Notes under the pieces: generated by a model
The model's input: the letters and a program-made list of their open reading frames with translations, nothing else
What the model was told of the DNA's origin: nothing
The model's database searches: none
Position numbers and translations under genes: made by a program
Shown: piece after piece, positions 33,164 through 44,757 of the stretch
Position numbering within the stretch: position 1 is the stretch's first letter
How the letters are laid out: every line of letters begins with the position of its first letter
Assembly: GCA_024449915.1 (NCBI GenBank)
Contig: JAMZAV010000352.1
Span: 248,001-312,000 of the forward strand
Length of the DNA stretch: 64,000 nt
Direction: 5' to 3'
DNA from: Sweltsa coloradensis
Taxonomy: Eukaryota > Arthropoda > Insecta > Plecoptera > Chloroperlidae

Positions 33164-35095
33164 TTATTCTAATTTTGCATTGACAGACAGCAATAGTTAT
33201 CAATTTTGTTGGTTGGGAAATACTCCTACAGATGGTAATGATAATGCCGTACGTTAATATTGTACTGCTATACATACTTTACTAGGGATAAATACTAAAT
33301 AGTAATTTATTTTCAGGATGCAGTGATACATAAGTAAAACAAAGGCAATCTGAAAGATTGTGAAGCCTGATTCAATATTATAACATACTATAATAGAATA
33401 CCTATAGATAAAATACAAAGTAAAAAAAATACAATTATGCACATAGGCCTAGCCTACATGAACAACAATACATATTACACACATTAATTGATACTAGGTG
33501 TGCAAGTGCTTAAAAGATGAACTTAAATTTAACATTTTGTGTTCAAACTCAAGCCTGGGTAGCCCAAGACCACAATCACCCACTTTATCATTCATTTTAA
33601 GGACATAGTCAAAACCTAGTTTCATATGTGTCAAAGCATCCCGTAAAGGTAGTTTCAACGCTAAAACTTAGTCAAAGATGTGTTGACTATGTTTTAGTTG
33701 GTATTCAACACATCTTCAAATAGTAGTCAAAGACTCCATCGTCAAAACATTGCCAAAAGGTCGCAGAAACAAAGTCAGGCAGGTCGCAGGAACAAAGTCA
33801 AAGAGTAGTCAAAAGTATCCATAGCCGAATCATCGCAAAAACATAGTGTACCTAAACATAGTCACCATAAAGCAGGGCGTTTTAATATTTTGAGCTCATA
33901 ATTCAAAATGTCTGCCACCACCCAACATGGGTAGGGGAGGGTTCCTTTTACTGAAATAAAATATTTTTCATCCCATTCTTTATGGCTGTTAACTTGGGAG
34001 GGGGGAGAGCAGGGACAAGGCATGTCTCCTGTGCCATGCCACAGGTTAACCCTGTGATTTCCCAGGAAAGTAAACAAACATTTTTTTTTTTAATGAATCA
34101 TGTAGAAAACTAGAAGTCGCTAACTGGAAACAGTAAGTAATCACATAATTTAATAACAATAATATCGATGGATGCACGCGTCGCTGCTATTAGTGACGTA
34201 GATATTGTGCGTCCCGTCAGGTCCTTGCAGACGGTAAAATATTTGACAAGTGCGTTAACCCATCGGCGTACGATTAAAAATCGCTGCGCCTGGCCCCTCA
34301 CATCCATTTATTTTTTACGAAATGGGGTTGCGGAGCGCACCTCAGCAAAAAAATTCACTGCTCCAACAAAAATAACCCGATTTACTTGAAATAAAAACTA
34401 AAATGTAGCCTAAATAAATGTCTAGGTGTATGAACTTTCCTCCGAATTTTTCTTGGTGTCAAAATATCACACCCTCATCTTCGTCATATCCTTCAAAATA
34501 TTGCAATAAGCTGTAGCCGCCATAGCGCGCGCGCCGCCATACCACCTACGAATGCAAACATAATTTTTCCTACAAGCATAGACAGGCTAAAACTTGACCG
34601 AGTGACGAGCCAAACACATCGTTGGATGCAGCGAAGTGCGTAGAGTACATTGAGCGCGATCTCTTGGTGATTGGACGAAACCATTCTCATACAACGACCG
34701 ATAATGTAGCGCGCTGTTCCCTTGCTGTTCCAGCCCGTCGTTCCGATGGCCAGGAAAGTCGGCGCGCATTTTAAACAGCCCGTCGATTCGACTGGCGAGA
34801 AAGCCGATGGGTTAAAGAACAGTCTCTGTTGCCGAAGTATAAGATATATTGCCTAGACAAAAACCAAAGGTACCATCGTGTTCCGTGGTCTTTCTTCTAC
34901 ACGCATGATGTCAAAGTAAACATTATTGTTGAAAATTAAACAAACCTTAGATTTAATATTTAAATGTCTTGCAAAACACGTTTACCTGTAATAGTGTATT
35001 TTTGATGACCTCCAAACCAAATAAGATTGTTAAAATGTGGAGATATTTTCACATTGGCATACTAGTTCTATGCATGCAGAAAAATAAAAAAATAC
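33164..35095. other. no gene recognised
   Basis: About 1.9 kb. Between 33600 and 33860 the words catagtcaaa, gtcaaagatg and aacaaagtca recur irregularly. Small frames at 34110-34770 overlap in several registers and look random. No TE ends could be fixed. Confidence 0.45.
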
Positions 35096-35117
35096 TTGTA
35101 TGTGTAAATCACTATCA

Positions 35118-35968
35118 GGTATAAATCAGGTGACATTTCTCGATGTGGACCTATTCCTGGAGGAAGGCCAACTCAGAACTAAGGTGCACTTCAAGCCTAC
35201 CAACAGCCTCCAATATCTCCACTTCGACAGCTGCCACCCCTCATCAATGAAGCAGGCCCTACCTTTTTCCATGGCCACTCGGGGCCGGAGAATATGCTCC
35301 GATAAGGAGGACCTGGCCGCATACTGCAACAAAATCTCGGAAGCCTTCAGCAACCGAGGCTACTCGCCAAAACTGGTCGAACAGAAGATGACTCGTACCC
35401 CCAGCGACCCAACCACTCGCACACAGGGGAACATAATCCCCTCATCACCCAGTGGCACCCTGGCCTACATGCCCTCAAGGGAATCATGAAGAGGAACAGT
35501 CATCTGCTGAACAACTCGGCCCTGACCAAAAAACTTCAACATCCGCGGGTAACATTCAAGCGTCCCCCCCAACATCCAGGGCATGTTGGTTAAACGCAAC
35601 CCCCGGAGCAGGACCGACACACCCCAAATAGCCCAACCACCAGGCTCTTACCCCTGTGACAACACTCGCTGTACAACATGCAACTCAACCTCCCCACTGA
35701 GTCTTTTACATCGAGAGCCACCAACAAAACCTACACCACACAAGGACACAACACTTGCCAACCAACATCATCATTTACCAGTTGAGGTGCAGTAGATGCC
35801 CAGCTGAATACATATGCCTTACTACCATGCCCTCAACACACGAATGAATGGCCACAGACATGACACCAAGGCAGGCAACATTGTAAAACCAGTGGCCCTA
35901 CATGCTGTATCTCACAAACTGCCTTTCAACGAATGCTACCTTGAGAGCCCTACCTGCCAACTGCAACA
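35118..35968 (+). pseudogene. PLE-2 RT and GIY-YIG remains
   Basis: VTFLDVDLFLEEGQLRTKVH and FKPTNSLQYLHFDSCHP correspond to the LDL...RKPT...YL region of Penelope RTs. AAYCNKISEAFSNRGYSPKL follows. After shifts, CDNTRCTTCNSTSPLSLL and MNGHRHDTKAGNIVKPVALH are the Cys pair and the RxxxHR...KPVxxH part of the GIY-YIG domain. Several shifts and stops are present. Confidence 0.85.
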
Positions 35969-36173
35969 AACATGAATAATTGAGGAGGTGGGAGCAGGCT
36001 CACCAGTGGATTACCAACTCGAGGCTTCCCCCTAACCTCAACATCCGTTAGGGTGTACTCCACTGCTCCACCCACCCCCCTTCTAGTTCTCCTCCACTCC
36101 CACCCAACAGCGCCACTGGCGTGTCTTGTAAATAACTGTATATAGCTGTACAGACCTAGTTTAGTTAACTCTC

Positions 36174-36226
36174 CGCTCTCGTCGAGTGAGCAAGGCCCTG
36201 TTTGGCCGAAACAGTTTCGACGTTTT
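36174..36226 (+). ncRNA. degenerate hammerhead motif of PLE-2
   Basis: GTGAGCAA stands in place of CTGATGA, followed by a 4-bp stem GGCC/GGCC and then GAAAC. The flanks CGTCGA and TTCGACG are complementary. The first core strand is mutated, so activity is unlikely. Confidence 0.45.
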
Positions 36227-36475
36227 CGTGTATTATGTTTATTTTTATTTGTGTCTTTCTTTCTTCTACGAGATCCCTGCATTTACCGACCAGGAAAGCT
36301 GTTGGGCTCCCTCCCTATCCACACCCCTACTTAACATCGGTTTAGATTGGAGAAGGGTTGACAGGCAGGGAAAGCATAGAGAACATAAAGTCCAGTCTGA
36401 AGGGCTGGAGGCGACAAAACATTTAAGCTGCTGATGACAACTGCAGCTAATTTATAGTTGTTTGTTACCTTAATC

Positions 36476-36520
36476 AAATCCACAATGCATTTTGTCCTTC
36501 TGGGACTCATCAGGCCACTA
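36476..36520 (-). ncRNA. hammerhead motif, mutated core
   Basis: On the minus strand: CCTGATGAG, stem II TCC/GGA with loop cagaa, then CAAAATG where an active core has CGAAAC. The conserved G of GAAA is A. It is the inverse counterpart of the intact motif at 38571. Confidence 0.6.
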
Positions 36521-36599
36521 AAAATCAGCTACTATACAAACAAAACTAACAACACATAACCAAACCTGCGGTAGGGCCACGCAAGAAGCAAATTCTGCA

Positions 36600-36743
36600 T
36601 GCATGTTGTCATCATCAGCATTAGAAGTTACTTCACACACCATTCATACTGAAGCACACCGTAAGGGGGCTTCCCTACCAACTCTGGTGCTCAGGAGACA
36701 CAAAAAATCCATGACTTACCCTGGATTCGAACCAGGACCATTG
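36600..36743 (-). repeat. tRNA-like repeat, left copy
   Basis: The minus strand has a B-box-like GGTTCGAATCC near 36730. The stretch gggcttccct...ttaccctggattcgaacc recurs at 37360-37460 as gggcttccctcc...ttaccctggatttgaacc. Confidence 0.5.
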
Positions 36744-37234
36744 CAGGGGTGTAGGAACGGGGGGGATGGGGGAACCCCCCCCCCCCCCCCATTTGCTAAC
36801 TTGTAGCTTGTTGGGTGATTTTTAGGATTTTTACTACAGTCGGGCTAGCAAACAAAAAGGAAGGTTTTTGTTTACATTTTTTTAGAAAGATTCAGTAAGA
36901 GACGTGATTTGCGAGACTAGACAGCCGTCTGATTTTAGACTAATATTCTTTATATTTATGTGCATTCACTCCCAAGCAGACTGTCGACTGATTTCAGTCA
37001 GGTATCAATCTTCAATGCAATATTAGCTTCAAAATGTGACCCTTATTCATAAATAAAATTCGCCTGAAAACGTGTTTTAGGCCACCTATCAAGGGCACCT
37101 CTAAAAAAAGTCTCGCCTACGGCGAAAAAGCCTCCGGCGGCTAGGGCTTTGCCCAAGGCCCCGGTTTGCCCACCCAACTTCGTAGCCAACTTTAGTGTGA
37201 CCCCCCCACTGAAAAAATAGTTCCTATGCCACTG
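36744..37234. mobile_element. hAT-like element with GACCaTTG/GACCcTTG duplication
   Basis: The ends CAGGGGTGTAGGAAC and GTTCCTATGCCACTG are imperfect inverse copies. The flanking 8-mers GACCATTG (36736) and GACCCTTG (37235) match at 7 of 8. G-rich then C-rich tracts lie near both ends. Non-coding. Confidence 0.75.
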
Positions 37235-37832
37235 GACCCTTGGAAACAAGAGAAAAGCTGCCACTTCTGCTGTTGCTGGGCCAGGGTGCCCCTTCATTCA
37301 TTCAAAGAGAATAGGTTAGAGATAGGAAGGGTGGATAGTCACATCACAGCTCAACCAGTGAGAGGGCTTCCCTCCTAGAGAGTCTAGCACCAGCACCAAG
37401 CACCAAGCACCAAAGTGGTGCTTTGGCGACAAAAGAGCCATATCTTACCCTGGATTTGAACCAAGATCCGTGGCAACGAGAGAGGCTGTCCAACTAATTG
37501 TGACTGGGATCCGAAAACGAAAGGAAAGAACATACAAGTTGCAAGCTCTTGACTATGGCACAGGCACATGTGCTAGCTCTTGGCTGCAGGTACCCCATAG
37601 GTGAAGCACATAGAAAGTGATAGGGTGTCAAAAGACTTGTTTACAATTGTGTGCAAAAGACCAACCGGCTAGTTTAGTTTGCCCTTCAGGTTGGACTATA
37701 TGTTCTTTATGCATTCCCAGCCTGTCAACCCTTCTTCAATCTAAACTAAACTAGCCGGTAGCCTTTTCCACACAATTATAAACCTGTCTTTTGACACCCT
37801 ATCACTATCTATCTTAAAAAATAAAAAAAAAT

Positions 37833-38235
37833 GTATTTAGAGTCTACCCACTCAGTTATATAACTGATTTTCAGTGGAGGACAGTAAATCAAAGCGACCA
37901 AGCCAACCCTGTAGGCCCCGACGCAATCGACGAGTGAGCGATAACCAACCAAAGATCGATATTTTAAATAGGAAATACAGCAATCAGTGGTATGGACAGT
38001 GCGAACACTCGCGGAGGATCAACGCCAGAATCAACAAGGCCGATTCAGATTTATTTTGTGCTTCGTTGCTAGGACGGCTCCAAAGTCACCATTTACAAAC
38101 TCCAAAGACAAGAACTGATGGACTTAAGTCTAAATCAGAAGTTAAAAACTTCTGACTTTGACGGGAATCGAACCCTGGAACTTGTGCATTTGAAGTAGGG
38201 ACGCTAACCACAAGACCAATGAGCCACACACCTAT
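37833..38235 (-). mobile_element. SINE-A, copy 2
   Basis: On the minus strand the head reads GGCTCATTGGTCTTGTGGTTAGCG (A box) and GGTTCGATTCC (B box), with an anticodon-arm-like middle. It continues into the shared body (tggtatggacagtgcgaaca). About 400 bp. The head is nearest in look to a tRNA-Gly/Glu type, which is a guess. Confidence 0.88.
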
Positions 38236-38570
38236 TCACACACCTTCTTCACCTATGGGGTCGAGATGGGTGATCCTACTCTACAACCCTCTGGTGGGTC
38301 CGTGTTTTCTTGTTCCTTACAAGGTTGACTGCTTGTCCTGCTGGGGGGGCCTAGCAGGTTGATGAACCTGTTAAACCCTACTCGTCTATTCCTTCAACCT
38401 TTTTACCTGCCGCCAAGAGCTAGCACATGTACCTGTGCCATAGCCAAAAGCTTGCAACTTGTAGTATTTTGTTTCCTTTTGTTTTCGAATCCCAGTCAAA
38501 ATTAGTTGGGCAGCCTCTCTCGTTGCTGTATGTTGCGTTGTATGTAGTTAGCTGATTTTTAGTAGCCACC

Positions 38571-38612
38571 ATCCGCCTGACGAGTCCCAGAAGGACGAAA
38601 CGCGTCGTGGAT
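38571..38612 (+). ncRNA. hammerhead ribozyme, apparently complete
   Basis: Core CTGACGA (38577-38583); stem II GTCC/GGAC (38584-38587 with 38593-38596) and loop CAGAA; core GAAA (38597-38600); minimal stem III; cleavage triplet GTC (38604-38606); stem I atccgc (38571-38576) with gtggat (38607-38612), one G-U pair. All conserved core bases are present. Small hammerheads of this kind are known from Penelope-like elements and retrozymes. Confidence 0.85.
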
Positions 38613-38759
38613 TAAGGTAACAAACAACTTTAAATTAGCTGCAGTTGTCATCAGCAGGTGAAATGTTTTGTCGCCTCCAGCCCTTCAGGCTGGACTTTAT
38701 GTTCTCTATGCTTTCCCAGCCTGTCAACCCTTCTCCAAACTAAACTAAACTAGCCGGTT

Positions 38760-39220
38760 GGCCATTTGCACAAAATTGTATGTGAAATTTGTTTAAAATG
38801 TGGTAGTATGTGTGCGATACATTGATGTGTGTTCCGGCTGTGGTTCACCAGACCCTGCGACTGGCTACTGAAGTCATAAAGCGCACAATGTAAATATCGA
38901 CTCTTCGAGCTACTCGTTCGGAACTTTCTATTTACGAGAAAATTCATAATTTTATGTTGTTCTCAACTCACGTACCTAGCCTACATTCTCATTATAAGTG
39001 ACATTTGCACAACTATTGTATGAACCACCACGAGCTAAAACATTATACACGAGGATAAGATGGTTTTTTAATGGGTGAATATATTATTATGTATGCCGAT
39101 TGCCGACCCACTCCGTTCTTCACGGGGGTCAGCGCGGACTCGCCAGAATGGCCGTAAGATATTAAACAAAAACTTCTATAGCCTACATTTATGTCGATTT
39201 CTGTGTACGTAGTAATTTAG
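38760..39220. other. no gene seen
   Basis: Between the composite inverted structure and the LINE L-D fragment; nothing recognised. Confidence 0.4.
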
Positions 39221-39222
39221 AC

Positions 39223-39533
39223 GGAAGGTGGATAGGTGGAATGAGGTGACAGAAAAATTTGGAATGAAGATTAGCATTGTGAAGAGCGAGACATTAGTGA
39301 TGCGAAGAGAGAAAAAGTCTTTAAGACATAAAAATAGGATTACACTGAGGGGAGTAGAACTGCATGGAAAGGAAGAATTCCAATATCTAGGTAGTATGGT
39401 GACAAATGAAGCAAAGAAATGAAATGAGGTAAAGAGGAGGGTTTGACTGGCAGAAAAGTTTGACCAGAAGATCAGAAAGCTGGTTTGGAATGTGCAGTTC
39501 CCTAAAAAATGCAAAATGCTGCTGTATAAACAA
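39223..39533 (+). pseudogene. LINE L-D reverse transcriptase, piece 1
   Basis: The frame reads DRWNEVTEKFGMKISIVKSE, then ITLRGVELHGKEEFQYLGSM (RT blocks D/E: GMKIN..KSE and FxYLGS), then KLVWNVQFPKKCKMLLYKQ. Two stops occur. The next codons continue at 42498 after a Helitron-like array. A related piece lies at 56512-56975. Confidence 0.85.
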
Positions 39534-42497
39534 TCCCACACATAACAAAAATATGTAAGAATACAGCCAAACCTTACACACTCAAAATAAATTAGATCTA
39601 AAAAAAGGGCCAAGCTCATCTACCCTTTCACATTTGCGCATTCTTAATTCATAAACGTACAGTTTATGTAGGCCTACAGTTTTGTCCCGTAACAACATCC
39701 TAGAAAAGCTTGGCAAAATAGAATTTGCAACTAGTATTAATTTAAACATAATAGTTCATCCAAATTCTTTTTTTTTAATAATTTGAATGTAATGGTCATG
39801 CAAATTCTATTTTGCCAAGCTTTTCTAGGATGTTGTTACGGGACACTGTACGTTTATGAATTAAGAATGCGCAAATGTGGAAGGGTAGATGAGCTTGACC
39901 TATTTTTTTAGATCTCATTTCTTTTGAGTGTGTAAGGTTTGGCTGTATTTTTACATCTTTTTGTTATGTGTGGGATCTCATTACTTTTATAAGTTCCATT
40001 GCAAAATTATTTGTTAAAATATAATAATTTTATCAAAGTCAATTTGATTGGTATGAAATTAACAATTAACAATGGAATGTAAAATATCTAGTGGCCCAAA
40101 GACATGTTTTTTGTAAACAATGTGGGCGATCATTGTCAAGTAACTATAGTTACTTGTTGATTGTATGCCTATATAAGGCTTATATTAAAACCTTTATTTG
40201 GAAGCCTTCCAACAAAGTTCTTCAACTTTTTCTTTCAAAAGGAACTTCATCACTATTACCTTAATGTCCATGTAAAATATGAAAGTTGTAGCCCAACCCA
40301 TTTGGTCAGAATCGCTGGGCAATTTAAACTGACGAATTAGACAGTAATAGTCAGTAGGAGTAGTAGTAGTAACTAACATCCCACACATAACAAAAACTTG
40401 TAAAAATACAGCCAAACCTTACACACTCAAAAGAAATGAGATCTAAAAAAAAGGGCCAAGCTCATCTAACCTTCCACATTTGCGCATTCTTAATTCATAA
40501 ACGTACCGTGTCCCGTAACAACACCCTTGAAAAGCTTGGCAAAATAGAATTTGCTACTATTAATTTAAACGTAATAGTTCATCCAAATTCTTTTTTTCTA
40601 ATTAATTTTAACGTAATGGTCATGCAAATTCTATTTTGCCAAGCTTTTCAAGGGTGTTGTTACGGGACACTGTACGTTTATGAATTAAGAATGCGCAAAT
40701 GTGGAAGGGTAGATGAGCTTGGCCCTTTTTTTTAGATCTCATTTCTTTTGAGGGTGTAAGGTTTGGCTGTATTTTTACAAGTTTTTGTTATGTGTGGGAT
40801 CTCATTACTTTTTCAAGTTCCATTGCAAAATTATTTGTTAAAATATAATAAATTTATCAAAGTCGATTTAATTGCTATGGCATTACCAATTAACAATAGA
40901 ATGAAAAAAGATAGTGGTACAAAGACTTGCTTTTTGTAAACAATGTAGGCGATTATTGTCACGTAACTATAGTTACTTGTTGATTATGCCTGTATAAGGC
41001 TTATTAGTTATTTTAAAACCTTTATTTGGAAGCCTTCCAGCAATGTTTTTAAACTTTTTCTTTCAAAGGGAATTACATCACTATTACCTTAATGTCCATG
41101 TAAAATATGAACGTTGTAGCCCCACCCGTTTAATCAGAATCGCTGGGCAATTGAAACTGACGAATTAGATAGTAGCCAGTAGTAACTAACGTCCTTAGAG
41201 TGATTTTGAGCATGTTTCAAGTCATATTTTCACCAAGAAGGAATGTTCGTACACCAACCAAATTTGGCATGTGTTGTCGGGTACCTAAATCCCCTCGATT
41301 TTGATAGTTTTCAAGTTCACATCACGTTTCATGATGGCTGGGTGACACCTCGAAATCACCCCAACTCTGCTTGCTGTAAAAGGTGCCCGAGTGTGTAGCG
41401 CACCGCGGCTTGGCTGCGGCGCCCTAACGGGCACCTAGATCCCACACATAACAAAAACATGTAAAAATACAGCCAAACCTTACACACTCAAAACAAATGA
41501 GATCTAAAAAAAGGGCCAAGCTCATCCACCATTCCACATTTGCGCATTCTTAATTCATAAACGTACAGTGTCCCGTAACAACATCCTAGAAAAGCTTGGC
41601 AAAATAGAATTTGCAAATAGTATTAATTTAAACATAATAGTTCACCCAAATTCTTTTTTCAAAATAATTTAAACATAATGGTCATGCAATTTCTATTTTG
41701 CCAAGCTTTTCTAGGATGTTGTTACGGGACACTGTACGTTTATGAATTAAGAATGCGCAAATGTGGAAGAGTAGATGAGCTTGGCCCTTTTTTTTAGATC
41801 TAATTTCTTTTTTGAGTGTGTAAAGTTTGGCTGTATTTTTACATGTTTTTTATATGTGTGGGATCTCATTACTTTTTAAAGTTGCATTGCAGAATTATTT
41901 GTTAAAATATAATAATTTTATAAAAGTCAATTTAATTGCTATGAAATTAACAATTAACAATGGAATGTAAAATATCTAGGGGTCCAAAGACATGTTTTTT
42001 GTAAACAATGTGGGCAATCATTGTCAAGTAATTGTATGCCTGTATAAGGCTTATATTAAAACCTTTATTTGGAAGCCTTTCAGCAAACTTTTTCAACTTT
42101 TTCTTTCAAAAGGAACTACATCACTATTACCTTAATGTCCATGTAAAATATGAAAGTTGTAGCCCCACTCGTTTGGTCAGAATCGCTGGGCAATTGAAAC
42201 TGACGAATTAGACAGTAGTAGTCAGTAGGAGTAGTATTAGTAACTAACATCCTCAAAGTGATTTTGAGCACGTTACAAGCTATTTTTTCACCAAGAAGGA
42301 ATGTCCGTACCCCAACCAAATTTGGCATGTGTTGTCAGGTACTCAAATCCACTTGATTTTGATAGTTTTCAAGTTCACATCACGTTTCATGACGGCTGGG
42401 TGACACCTGGAAATCACCCCAACTCTGCTTGCTGTATAAGGTGCCCGAGTGTGTAGTGCACCGCGGCTTAGCTGCGGCGCCCTAACGGGCACCTAGA
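39534..42497 (+). mobile_element. head-to-tail array of a Helitron-like element (family H2)
   Basis: Three units: 39534-40378 (3' end missing), 40379-41439 and 41440-42497. Each starts TCCCACACATAAC. The full units end with an 8-bp hairpin GGTGCCCG/CGGGCACC followed by TAG. Joining the flanks (ctgtataaacaa and tattaccta) restores the LINE reading frame exactly, with no target duplication, at an AA/TA site. 5'-TC, 3'-hairpin-CTAG, no duplication and tandem units are Helitron marks. Each unit begins with a large palindrome of about 430 bp. No Rep/helicase is coded. Confidence 0.8.
42440..42496 (+). other. 3'-terminal hairpin of the Helitron-like array
   Basis: The outer stem GGTGCCCG/CGGGCACC encloses an inner GCGGCT/AGCTGC stem and is followed by TAG. 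The same structure ends unit 2 near 41382-41438. Confidence 0.75.
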
Positions 42498-42866
42498 TAT
42501 TACCTACCAATCTTAGCATATATGGTGCGGTAACATGGCCAATGGGATGGAAAGAAGAAAGTGCAGTACAGGCAGCTGAGATGAAATTCATCCGCAGTGT
42601 GGCAGGTGTCCCTAGGATGGACAAGGTACAAAGTACAGTAGTGTAATACCGAAGAAAGTGGGAGTTGCGAGCCTCAAGTTCAAGATGGGTAAGGATCGAC
42701 TAGGATGGTATGGACACATGAGAAGAATGGAGAAGAATAGGATCCCAAGAAAAGCATTTGAATTAGTGAATGAGAGAAGAAGAGTGGGAAGACCTAGGGA
42801 TAGATGGCAGGACCAGGTATAAGCAGATGTGGAGGAGAGTGGTGGAGAGAGGAGAGGATTGGGCAG
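42498..42866 (+). pseudogene. LINE L-D reverse transcriptase, piece 2
   Basis: Continues piece 1: YYLPILA then GAVTWPMGWKEES, AAEMKFIRSVAGVPRMDKV and a tail with WEDLGIDGR. Stops and a short insertion are present. It is interrupted again at 42867 by a long-TIR transposon. Confidence 0.82.
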
Positions 42867-44749
42867 TAGGGTGGGCCGAAAAAAATCATTTTTTTTTTTA
42901 AAGTCGTAATACCGCGGAAAAGTTGCGAATTGTGGAGACTAAAAAAATAAAATTAAAAATTAAAAAATCGGTTCATATCTTCCGGTCGCGCATGTGCTCT
43001 AAAGTTTTCTAAAGTTTTGAAAAATTCACATTTTTACGATAATTTTGAATATTTTTAAAAAAGAAGAAAATTTTAAATTTGCAAAATACGAGTTATTACA
43101 TTTGGGAAGAGGCTAGAGTAGGAATCACACAAATTTGAATGACCTTTTGACACTGTTCGGCGGCCATTTTTCATGTGAACCACTAGAACAAAATTGGAGG
43201 TCTAATTGAAAATGTACTTTTAAAATAATTAATGAATTATACACGGCGCATTATTAAATAAAAAATACTAAATTATTGTTTACAAGATTAATTTAATGTA
43301 ATCTGGACGATCAAATTCATTGAAAGTAATAAATAACAAACAAATGTCAAGTCATTATTCGTTGTCACAGTTGACAACAATGGTTTTATTTTATTGACCA
43401 ATGAGCAATCTTCCCAATACCACTTTCAAATAATTAGCTAAAATATTACTAAAGGCCTGTCGTCTGCACAGCACAGATAGGCCCTAGCCTACGTCGTCTG
43501 CTTTAATCTTGTTTCTGACTAATTTCTTTACTTAGTTGCTCTTCTGAGTTCTGGGCTTGACTAATTATTAATTAATAATATTTTAATGATATGTAGGCCT
43601 AGCCTAAGTATTGATTAAATTAGTAGGCCTATCAATTGTCTTATGTTGAAGTAAAGTAGGTCTTTGCCACTAAAGTGACTAAACCATGCACTAATAGGGC
43701 CCGCGGGAAAAAAAGCAGTCTAGTAAGCCAACCAATTAGGTAGGGCCTAGGTACCTAAACAGTAAATACGTACAATACAACGGTTGTTGACCTAAGGCTT
43801 TTTTAATATTCCTATTGGGGGGTAAGGCTATAAATACTAGGCCTAGGCCTAGGCTACACTACCTGGGTTGGGCCGATGCTAGGCTACGCGTAGCCCTAGG
43901 CTAGGTCTAGTTTCCCCAAATTGAACACATATCACAAGAATTTCCGTGTTTTATCAATGTAGGACTAGATCTAGCTAGCCTAGGCTGCATATTGAAGCTA
44001 GGCCTAGGCTTTTGCCCCCCCCCCCAATCCCCAAAGAGAAATTGCATAGACTAGGCCTGACCCTAGGCTAGGCTAGAACGAAGTGTATAATAGTATCCTT
44101 GCCCTAGGGCCTAGTTCAATTTTTATGCAAATAGAATTGTGTTGATTAAAATAAAATAATAATATAAGACAAAGAATTTTAATATCCAAAACAACTCAAG
44201 TGACAAAACATAACACGCAATGACAGTATCATAATGAAACATAACCTCCAACGTTTGGAATGGTCTGTTGACATACACCTTCTTCGACACCTCGCCACAC
44301 GCACGCAGCGCACGGAGTAGAAAAATGATGCTAGCAATTTTATTTTTCCTGTGTTGGTTATGCCGATTTAAACAAATGCAACTTTGAAGGTCGTTCAATC
44401 TAGGCTGAATCCTACTCTAACTTAAAAATGTTAAAAATTATCTTAAAAATGTGAATTTTTCCAAATTTTGAAAAAGTTTAGAGCACATGCGCGACCGGAA
44501 GATATGAACCAATTTTTTTTACCCTAGTCTTCCCAATTCTCAACTTTTCCGAGGTATTACAACTAAAATAAAAATTTAAAAAAATCCAATTTTTCCAAAT
44601 TTTGGAAAATTTTTCGAGCACATGCGCGACCGGAAGATATGAACTGATTTTTTAAATTTTTTTAAAAAAAATTTTAGTCTCCACAATTCGCAACTTTTCC
44701 GCGGTATTACGACTTTTAAAAAAAAAATGATTTTTTTCGGCCCACCCTA
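42867..44749. mobile_element. long-TIR DNA transposon with TTGGGCAG duplication
   Basis: The ends TAGGGTGGGCCGAAAAAAAT and ATTTTTTTCGGCCCACCCTA extend into inverse repeats of about 150 bp (cttccggtcgcgcatgtgct and gcacatgcgcgaccggaaga). Perfect 8-bp duplications TTGGGCAG lie at 42859-42866 and 44750-44757. The right end has a second tandem copy of the TIR interior (44430-44580). An 8-bp duplication fits hAT or P-type transposases; no transposase is recognised. The interior 43440-44110 is rich in aggcctag words. Confidence 0.88.
43440..44110. repeat. aggcctag-rich stretch
   Basis: The words taggcctaggc, ctaggcctagg and ctaggctac recur many times. This short-palindrome richness occurs at lower density elsewhere in the window (for example 47860-47945, 58020-58080) and may be genome-wide. 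Confidence 0.6.
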
Positions 44750-44757
44750 TTGGGCAG

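Larger units (their letters stand above)
35100..36290 (+). mobile_element. Penelope-like retroelement PLE-2, decayed
   Basis: RT palm/thumb coding is followed by GIY-YIG coding on the plus strand, and then a 3' region with a hammerhead-like motif near 36180. It is 5'-truncated: the motif with YxDD is absent. It belongs to a different lineage from PLE-1, with Cys-rich spacing in the endonuclease. Confidence 0.82.
36351..38745. mobile_element. composite inverted structure with hammerhead-bearing ends
   Basis: The left arm 36351-36512 and right arm 38576-38745 are inverse copies (gaagggctggaggcgacaaa and tcgcctccagcccttcaggc; caactgcagctaattta and taaattagctgcagttg). A second inverse pair (about 37410-37600 with 38405-38545) and a third (37612-37690 with 37736-37812) lie inside. 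The interior also carries a hAT (36744-37234) and a SINE-A (37833-38235). It may be a nested set of Penelope-type terminal repeats or a non-autonomous retroelement with a hammerhead. Confidence 0.7.

Noticed and set aside
38155..38235. Possible tRNA gene on the minus strand
   Set aside because: The same head plus body occurs at 21543 and 58657, so it is SINE-A.
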